Below are positions 58,485-64,000 of a stretch of 64,000 nucleotides of DNA, piece after piece. Where the stretch lies: assembly GCF_000687475.1 (NCBI RefSeq), contig NC_057316.1:310001-374000 (forward strand), read 5' to 3'. Source of the DNA: Ustilaginoidea virens. Lineage: Eukaryota; Ascomycota; Sordariomycetes; Hypocreales; Clavicipitaceae. Under the pieces are notes generated by a model. It was not told where the DNA came from and ran no database searches. It saw nothing but the letters and a program-made list of their open reading frames with translations. The position numbers were made by a program, and so were the translations under genes. Positions within the stretch are counted from its first letter, which is position 1. Each line of letters opens with the position of its first letter.

Positions 58485-58807
58485 TCACCGAGCTTCAAAC
58501 TGGACCATTCTGCAGCCTTGGTCAGGGCGTGTTCACCATGCCACCGTAGACAACGGCGCGAAGACAACAGCCCCCGGGGCGGGGGGCGAGGGGGCGGTTG
58601 TTTGGGGGTCAAAACGCACCTCTTTGTCCTCTCCTTGTACAGGACTCTCCCCGCGCAATGCGGACACGCCACCAGGGCGTCCTTGCCCAGCGTGACGCTG
58701 CTCCCGCAGTCGCCGCAGATGTAGGTCATGACCGAGCGGGAGTGGTCGTCGCGCGTGTTGCCGCGCGCGGTGGATGCGGAGGGCACCTGGTATTCCTCGC
58801 GGGGCAT
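58485..58807 (-). CDS. RPB12: RNA polymerases I, II and III subunit RPB12 (RPABC4)
   Basis: Small zinc-binding subunit shared by the three nuclear RNA polymerases. Two exons on the minus strand, 58807-58620 and 58509-58485, give 70 residues, the yeast length. The zinc ribbon is YICGDCG ... CPHCAGRVLYKERTKR. The second exon is only 25 nt and codes RMVQFEAR plus stop, exactly the conserved RPB12 ending. Without splicing, the frame would run into an unrelated Pro-rich tail. The N-terminal 26 residues before MTYICGDCG are variable in the family; a start at that inner Met would give 44 residues. Confidence 0.94.
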
Positions 58808-59415
58808 GATGGGCGTGCTGCGGGCGGGCTGCGGGCGGGATGCGGATTCGGGATTGGGTTTCAGCTTGGGGGGAAAAAAAAAAAAAAAAAAGGAAAGATC
58901 AATTGTGATGGATGGCCAGGGCGGCAGACGGGGGAGACGGCCAGAGTTTTTGGTGGGGGCAGCGGCAGCGGCAGAATCGGGGCGGTGGCGCAGGATCGGG
59001 TTGGTTGGCCTGGGCGTTCTGGTACAAACTCCGGAGTCGGTGGTTGACTGTCCTGCACTGCATGCATGCAATAAATACGCCGGCGAGGTGCGTTGCGGCA
59101 ACTGCTGTGCAGGGAGAGCTGCTGAATCGGCTGGGGTCTGGTCTGGTCTCGGTTGACAAGTACGGCCTTGTGTTTCAACCAAGAGGAGCACTCTTCACGC
59201 CCAGGCAACATGGCTCGTCCGAAAAGGCACGCTTCGACGACCAGACGCGAATTCATTCAAATCCTAGCCGTTTCCGAGCCGCCCACATTTACAAGGCGGC
59301 AAAAACGCAGTACCAAACGCCAAAAAAACGCCGTCATCCATGGTTTTTGTGCATGCCCAATCACATTCCGTCCGTCAAACACACGCTTCGTGCCCTATGA
59401 TGCCTCGCCGACGCC
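58808..59415. other. Spacer between RPB12 and DRE2
   Basis: No gene seen. It contains an A run at about 58875-58891 and presumably the RPB12 promoter and the 3' end signals of DRE2. Confidence 0.5.
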
Positions 59416-60395
59416 TTACAGCTGCACTTCGTTCAGGATGCGCACTTCTTCCCCGGGCTTGAACGCGGGCAGTCCGATAAACGGGCAGGTGGAGCACCGA
59501 AACGCATCTCCCAGCGAGCAGTTGTTGCACGAGCCCGTCTTGCCCTTGACCGTAAAGTCCAGCTCGTTGAGGTCGTTGGTGTCGAGCTTGACGGCCGCGA
59601 GGCCCTCGTCCGCCTGTGCCCGGCGCTCCTTTTCTTCGGCCTCGAACTTGGCGGCCAGGCCGCAGGTGCAGTCTTTGCAGGGACGACGGCGCTTCTGCGG
59701 CTGGCAGTTGGTGGCTGCAAAAAAAAAAACAAAAAAAACACACGTCATGAGTACACGCTGAGAGGACGGGGGGGCAGGGGGCAACTCGCGAGGGCAAACG
59801 TACGCGCTTGGGGCCGGCGCTTGAGGTCCTCCTCGTCCAGCAGGGCATGCTCGTCGATGATGTCGTCGTCGTCCAGGTCGTCAAAGTCGAACTGGGGCGC
59901 CGCAGGAGCAGCGGGCCGTGTGGTCTTGCTCTTGCCGAGCCGCAGGGGCACCACGACTTCTTCCTCTTGCGGCTTCTCGAACCCGCCGTCCCGGGCTACC
60001 AAGCCCGCGAGGATGGCTTCCTTGGACTCTGCGCCTCCGAACTGGCCGTCCTGGAACTGCAGACGCCCGCCGGCCTTGATTGCGGGGACGACCATGGTGA
60101 AGAGGTGGCGGTTCAGCAGCTGGGCGAGCTCGGGGCCACGGGAGCCGTCCGCATCTCGGAGAACGAGCACCAGGTCGTACGCCGCGGCGGGGAGGGAAAC
60201 CAGGCCGGCCGAGAGGCGGTCCAGCATCTGCAGGTCGGTGCTGGAGCGGTCAAAAGCCGCAAAGACATGTCGCAGCTTCTCCTCGTGGGCGGCGACTGAC
60301 GGCGGGGCCAGCAGCAGGTTGCGCTTCGCCGCCAGCGGCGTGGCGGCGGGCGCAAAGTCGGCCGCCGTGTCGACGAGGACGGTGTGGGGAGCCAT
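59416..60395 (-). CDS. DRE2: Cytosolic Fe-S assembly factor DRE2 (anamorsin, CIAPIN1)
   Basis: Electron-transfer protein of the cytosolic iron-sulfur assembly pathway, partner of Tah18. Two exons on the minus strand, 60395-59804 and 59714-59416 (intron 89 nt), give 296 residues. An N-terminal methyltransferase-like domain covers about 1-150, then an acidic linker ([23 protein letters not shown]). The cluster-binding region is complete: Cys201, 210, 213 and 215 in the CX8CX2CXC motif and Cys260, 263, 271 and 274 in the CX2CX7CX2C motif. The intron lies four residues before the first Cys, and splicing gives RRPQAPTNCQPQ. Confidence 0.95.
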
Positions 60396-61260
60396 GGGGA
60401 AGCCGAATGAATAACAGGGTGGACTGTGAGGCCCGAGGAGGTTTTGTGTTGTGCGAGGACGGGCTGAAAGGGGTGAAAGATGGTGGTGGGCGTTGGCTTT
60501 CTTTTTTTTTTCTTTTTTTTTTCCTTTATGCTTTTCCCCAATGTGCTGCGTTGCGTGCCTCTTTATTTGTCGTTGCCAATCCGACGTCGGCAGTCAAGGC
60601 AGAATAGTGGCGGCGCACGAGACAGTAGGATGCTGATGGAGGGGTTGGCTGACTAATCCATCAACTTTTACCTGTCGTTTTGGCTGTGGAGGCGGGTGCT
60701 CGGGGCTACCCTGGACCAGAGTCACTGCAGCTTGAAATGCCTTGTCAAATGCTGCAAAGGAGACGCTGGAGTTTGGAGACTCGGGTGGTAAATATGCTCG
60801 CTCCTTTTGTCTCGTTGAACCAGCGGCAAATGACGCATGAAAAAGCTGCACCTCGGAGGACTCTTGGATGAGCCGTGCCAAGCCGTGCCGCGCCCTCTTC
60901 TGTTCCAGCCACGCCACTTGATTCGCCCTGGGTCGTGCGTGCCGCGCCCAGCGAACCCCCTGAAGACAAACTGTCGCTGCAAACGGCACGGGATCAATCG
61001 CATCTGCATGCAGTGCGCACCATCCGCATTACCTGACGTCAACCCACAACTTTTGCTTCACGACAACAACAACAACAACAAACAACCACCCACCACCCAC
61101 CACCCACCACCCACCACCCGCCATCGCCAACCGCCCGTCTCACCAACAACGACCCGTGTCTCCTCCCGCAACCCTCAATCCGACCGCCCCCTCACCCCAG
61201 GAGCCCCCCCCCTCCTCTCTCCACCGCACCCAAGAAGCCAACCAGCCAACCTGCCAGATC
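60396..61260. other. Spacer between divergent DRE2 and the HIT gene
   Basis: No separate gene supported. The HIT frame remains open back to 60837 with an Asn run and a His/Pro/Thr-rich stretch (CCACCCACCACC repeats at 61084-61120), which I read as leader and not protein. Confidence 0.45.
61084..61120. repeat. CCACCCA heptamer array in the HIT leader
   Basis: About five CCACCCA-type units follow a short AAC repeat at about 61062-61080. Confidence 0.8.
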
Positions 61261-61838
61261 ATGTTCGACCCTTCGCCTCCCCCCCCCCGGACAGCTGCTG
61301 CCCCTTCTGCGCCATCTCCTCCGCCCATGCGCCCTACGACCCCCTCACCCCCCCGCCGTCCATGAACCCGGACGCGACGACGCCGCCGTCGTTTGTCGTG
61401 CTCTCGGCGCCGCTCGTCATCGCCTTCCTCGACATCATGCCCCTCTCCCACGGCCACCTGCTCGTCTGCCCGCGCGCGCACCGGCCCAAGCTGACGGACG
61501 CGACGCGCGAGGAATCCCTCCAGATGGGCAACCACCTGCGCGTGCTGTCGGCCGCGCTGGCGAGAGCGACCGGCGTCCAGGACTGGAACGTGGTGCAGAA
61601 CAACGGGGCCGCCGCGGCGCAGGTCGTCCCCCACATGCACTACCACATCATCCCGCGGCCCGAGATCCGCGCGAGCGGCAGGCTGAGCGAGAGCTTCACC
61701 ATGTTTGGGAGGGGCCAGCGCGAGGAGCTGGACGACGGCGAGGCCGAGAGCCTGGCGGGGAGAATACGCGCCGAGGTGGCGTGTGTCTTGGCCGAGGAGC
61801 TGCAGGACGAAAAGGGCAAGATTAACGCCAACCTGTAG
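61261..61838 (+). CDS. HIT-domain protein (HINT/HNT-like), start uncertain
   Basis: Predicted nucleotide hydrolase or transferase of the histidine-triad superfamily. The HIT core is clear: FLDIMPLSHGHLLVCPRAH, NVVQNNGAAAAQVVPHMHYH and a catalytic HMHYH triad, with a CPFC zinc-type pair near the front, as in HINT proteins. The body is one frame ending at 61838. In that frame the nearest Met codons are 61362 (inside the domain, losing CPFC) and 61008 or 60837 (adding unlikely low-complexity sequence). The best-looking ATG, at 61261, is one base out of phase because of a run of ten C at 61279-61288; eleven C would connect it. I annotate from 61261 on that view. The break may be a sequence error or a real frameshift. 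Confidence 0.75.
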
Positions 61839-62063
61839 AGAATGGGGAGGATCCTCGGAGGAGCAAGCGGATGGAATTTGCGCAAAAAAAAGATACCCCG
61901 GCATATATATAGCAGCATGGTGCACAAGGAAGGTCTTGGTTGCAACGGCCCGCGCCTTATTTTCACTACTGGTGTTTTTTTTTTCCCCATTTTTTTTGTT
62001 TCCCTTTCCATGGCAGGTTGATGGCGCAATGGGGGGCCCCCGGGGGAAAACAGGACAACTCCT

Positions 62064-63198
62064 TTACTCGTCATCCCCAAAAAACACCTTGACGGGCAAC
62101 CAATCGTCTGTGCAAACCTTGAAGCGCTCCTCGATGCCGTCAATGCTCCTCATCTCGTCACCAGACAGCTCCCACCCGTCGAGCTGGAAATTAGCCTCGA
62201 TCCTCTCCGGGTTGACGCTCTTGGGGATCACGCTCCAGCCCTTCTGCAGCCCCCACATGAGGAGCACCTGCTGAGGCGTCCTGCCCTTGGCCTCTGCGAT
62301 GCCGAGCAGCGTCTCGTTGGTGTAAAGCGGAGAATCGGTAGACCCCAAGCACGAGTACCCGGTGCTGTGGATGCCCTTGGAGGCGTTGTACGCGACGAGT
62401 CTGGGGGACGGGTTGCACGGGTGCAGCTCGATCTGATTGACCGCCGGCACAATCTAGAACCATCCCAAAGACGAGTTCAGCAGGCGGTTCCCAACCATTT
62501 CCCAAGATCCGCAGGCCAGGGATGGGGGGGGGGGGGGGGGGGGGGAAGAGGAGCCCGGAAGAAAATATAAAAACCCACCTCGCAGCTTTCGTGCCCCAGC
62601 AGCACCTCGAGGTTGGCAATGGCAAAGTTGGAGACGCCAATGTTCCTCGCCTTGCCCGTCCGCACCAGCTTCTGCATCTCCCTCCAGGTGTCGACAAAGG
62701 TCCAGCCGGGAACGAGCTTCATGCCGTCGGCGGGGTCCGTCGCGGCCGGCCAGTGCACGAGGTACAAGTCGACGTGGTCGGTGCCGAGGTCGCGCAAGCT
62801 CTGGTCGAGCGCGTCGGCCACGCGCGTCTGGTCCGGGTTGCGGAGCTTGGTGGTCAGCCATATGTCGCGGCGCGGCACGCCCGAGGCCCGGATGCCGGCG
62901 CCGACCTCCTTCTCGTTGCCGTACGCGGCGGCCGTGTCGATGTGGCGGTAGCCGGCGCGGAGGGCGGCCTCGACGGCGGCCTGGACCTCGTGGGGCTTGG
63001 ATTGCCAGGTTCCCAGGCCGACGGCGGGCATCTGGTCGCCCGTGTTGAGGGCGACGGTGCGGCTGCCGCGGGATACGATTGGTTAGCTGGGGGGGGGGGG
63101 GGGGAGGGAGGTGGCGGAGGTGGTCTGGTGGTTTTTTTTTTGTGCGGCGTCGTCGTCGCGGGAACGGGGCCAACTTGCCTGGTGTGCTTGAGCGCCAT
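62064..63198 (-). CDS. Aldo/keto reductase
   Basis: NADPH-dependent carbonyl reductase. Three exons on the minus strand, 63198-63179, 63062-62579 and 62453-62064, give 297 residues. The catalytic tetrad is intact: Asp49 and Tyr54 in HIDTAAAYGNE, Lys79 in LTTKL, His110 in LVHW. The coenzyme loop IPKSVNPERIEANF lies near the C-terminus, and VNQIELHP marks the barrel core. Intron 1 (63178-63063) uses a GC donor (GCAAGT) with a CAG acceptor; the frame rules out the nearby GT. Both introns carry long homopolymers, C on the coding strand. Substrate cannot be predicted. Confidence 0.9.
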
Positions 63199-63680
63199 GG
63201 TGTGTTGCACGAGGCTGGGCTGGCTGAGTTGGTCGAGGGTGGTTGGTTGAGTGTGCTGCTGCTGTGCAAGAGAGATGCAGTCGTTGAATGGCTCGATGGG
63301 TTCTACATGGCGTGACTGATTGGGAAACCCGGCTGATGTGGGGCTGGCAGGCCGATTTGCTCGGTATGTCGTCACGACGGACTTGACGGACCGACGAGCG
63401 GAGTACTTGGGGGCCGGTGTTGCTGCTGCTGGAGACGAGAAGCGAAGGTGTCACCAGACTGGTTCAGTTCGCTCCTCGCTCCTCGCTCCATTGACGGCAA
63501 AACATGGAAGTGCGTTTTCCCACCCCGGGGCAAAAGCAACGTCACCACGTTTGGATCAATAATGGACTAAAACAAGGCCAAAACAACCGCCGTGGTTTTT
63601 TCCACCGGCTCGGACCACGACCGGGCTGGCACGACATCTGGTTGGCATTACGCATCACAACTACCTGGCCTAGGCTAGAA
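63199..63680. other. Spacer between aldo/keto reductase and LYS1
   Basis: No gene seen. It includes the reductase promoter and the region downstream of LYS1; both genes are on the minus strand. Confidence 0.5.
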
Positions 63681-64000
63681 TCAAGACGCAGGGCTTGTGC
63701 CCTCGGGGATTTCCGCCACCCTGGCCCGATACGTCCGCTCCGCCCTCTTCCACACGCCCTCGTCGTCCCGGCGGTCCAGCGTCAGCAAGGCCGGCAGCAG
63801 CAGCGACGAATACTCGTCGCTGGCCTCGCGCGCGACCAGGGTGGGCAGATAGTCAATGGCAATGATGCGCAGCTCCGGCCCGTCGAGGTGCCCCGAGGCC
63901 GGGATGGTGGGGCTCTGGAACGAGCTGTAGCTGGCGTACACCGGGATCGGGTTGTTCTCGCTGTTGGGGTCGCAGCTGACGTCGCAGATGACGCGGAGCC
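63681..64000 (-). CDS. LYS1: Saccharopine dehydrogenase (L-lysine forming), C-terminal part
   Basis: Last step of the fungal alpha-aminoadipate lysine pathway, splitting saccharopine to lysine and 2-oxoglutarate with NAD. Only the final 105 or so residues are in the window; the gene continues past 64000 and ends with the stop at 63681. Recognised by RVICDVSCDPNSENNPIPVY, SGHLDGPELRIIAIDYLPT and ASDEYSSLLLPALLTL, the substrate-binding C-terminal region of Lys1. No splice site is needed in the visible part. Confidence 0.88.
   Translation of the reverse strand, partial: LRVICDVSCDPNSENNPIPVYASYSSFQSPTIPASGHLDGPELRIIAIDYLPTLVAREASDEYSSLLLPALLTLDRRDDEGVWKRAERTYRARVAEIPEGTSPAS

Noticed and set aside
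58478..58619. Pro/Arg-rich C-terminal extension of RPB12
   Set aside because: It is intron read-through; splicing to 58509 yields the conserved ending RMVQFEAR.
60837..61260. N-terminal extension of the HIT protein
   Set aside because: In frame, but it consists of Asn and His/Pro/Thr-rich repeat translation with no resemblance to HIT proteins; more likely leader.

Overview
The window is nuclear DNA of a filamentous ascomycete (Pezizomycotina, most likely a Sordariomycete; the order is my inference). Support comes from short spliceosomal introns (about 50-150 nt) with GTRNGT donors and CTRAC-type branch points, high-GC exons separated by long gene-poor spacers, and fungus-specific families: Zn2Cys6 regulators, a PTH11-like rhodopsin-domain protein, a Chs5-Arf1-binding protein, Hir3, and Lys1. 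All splice models here were built by hand from reading frame, splice sites and family conservation. Each multi-exon model sums to an exact multiple of three.

Layout. 0.5-2.2 kb: Zn2Cys6 regulator. 3.3-4.0 kb: small secreted Cys-containing protein behind a clear TATA box. 4.9-6.4 kb: class B flavin monooxygenase, convergent with a REE1-like (DUF1349) protein that ends in 25 threonines. 8.4-10.7 kb: BRF1 of TFIIIB. 11.8-12.7 kb: N-terminal protein methyltransferase. 14.3-15.4 kb: a short regulator with a C2HC finger plus a Zn2Cys6 finger. 15.4-21.9 kb: a 6.5 kb gene-free stretch packed with microsatellites and homopolymers. 21.9-23.8 kb: seven-exon rhodopsin-domain receptor. 27.5-31.8 kb: NCS1 nucleobase permease followed by guanine deaminase on the same strand. 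35.3-36.2 kb: atypical SDR. 40.0-41.4 kb: DUF1338 / 2-oxoadipate dioxygenase-like enzyme.

From 41.6 kb onward the region is denser and housekeeping in character: SSF1 and RRP3 (divergent ribosome-biogenesis genes), HIR3, a ChAPs exomer component, an initiator tRNA-Met, GPN1 convergent with RPB12, DRE2, a HIT protein, an aldo/keto reductase, and the C-terminal end of LYS1 at the window edge.

Possible functional links: the permease and guanine deaminase look like a purine-salvage pair. SSF1 and RRP3 share one 465 bp divergent promoter. GPN1 (a factor for RNA polymerase II assembly and nuclear import) lies tail to tail with RPB12, a polymerase subunit. LYS1 (lysine synthesis) and the DUF1338 enzyme (lysine breakdown in bacteria) are both present but 22 kb apart. 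I saw no CRISPR array, intact transposon, or classical secondary-metabolite backbone gene. The least explained parts are the gene-poor blocks at 15.4-21.9, 23.8-27.5, 31.8-35.2 and 36.2-40.0 kb. I did not find a clearly new multi-gene system.
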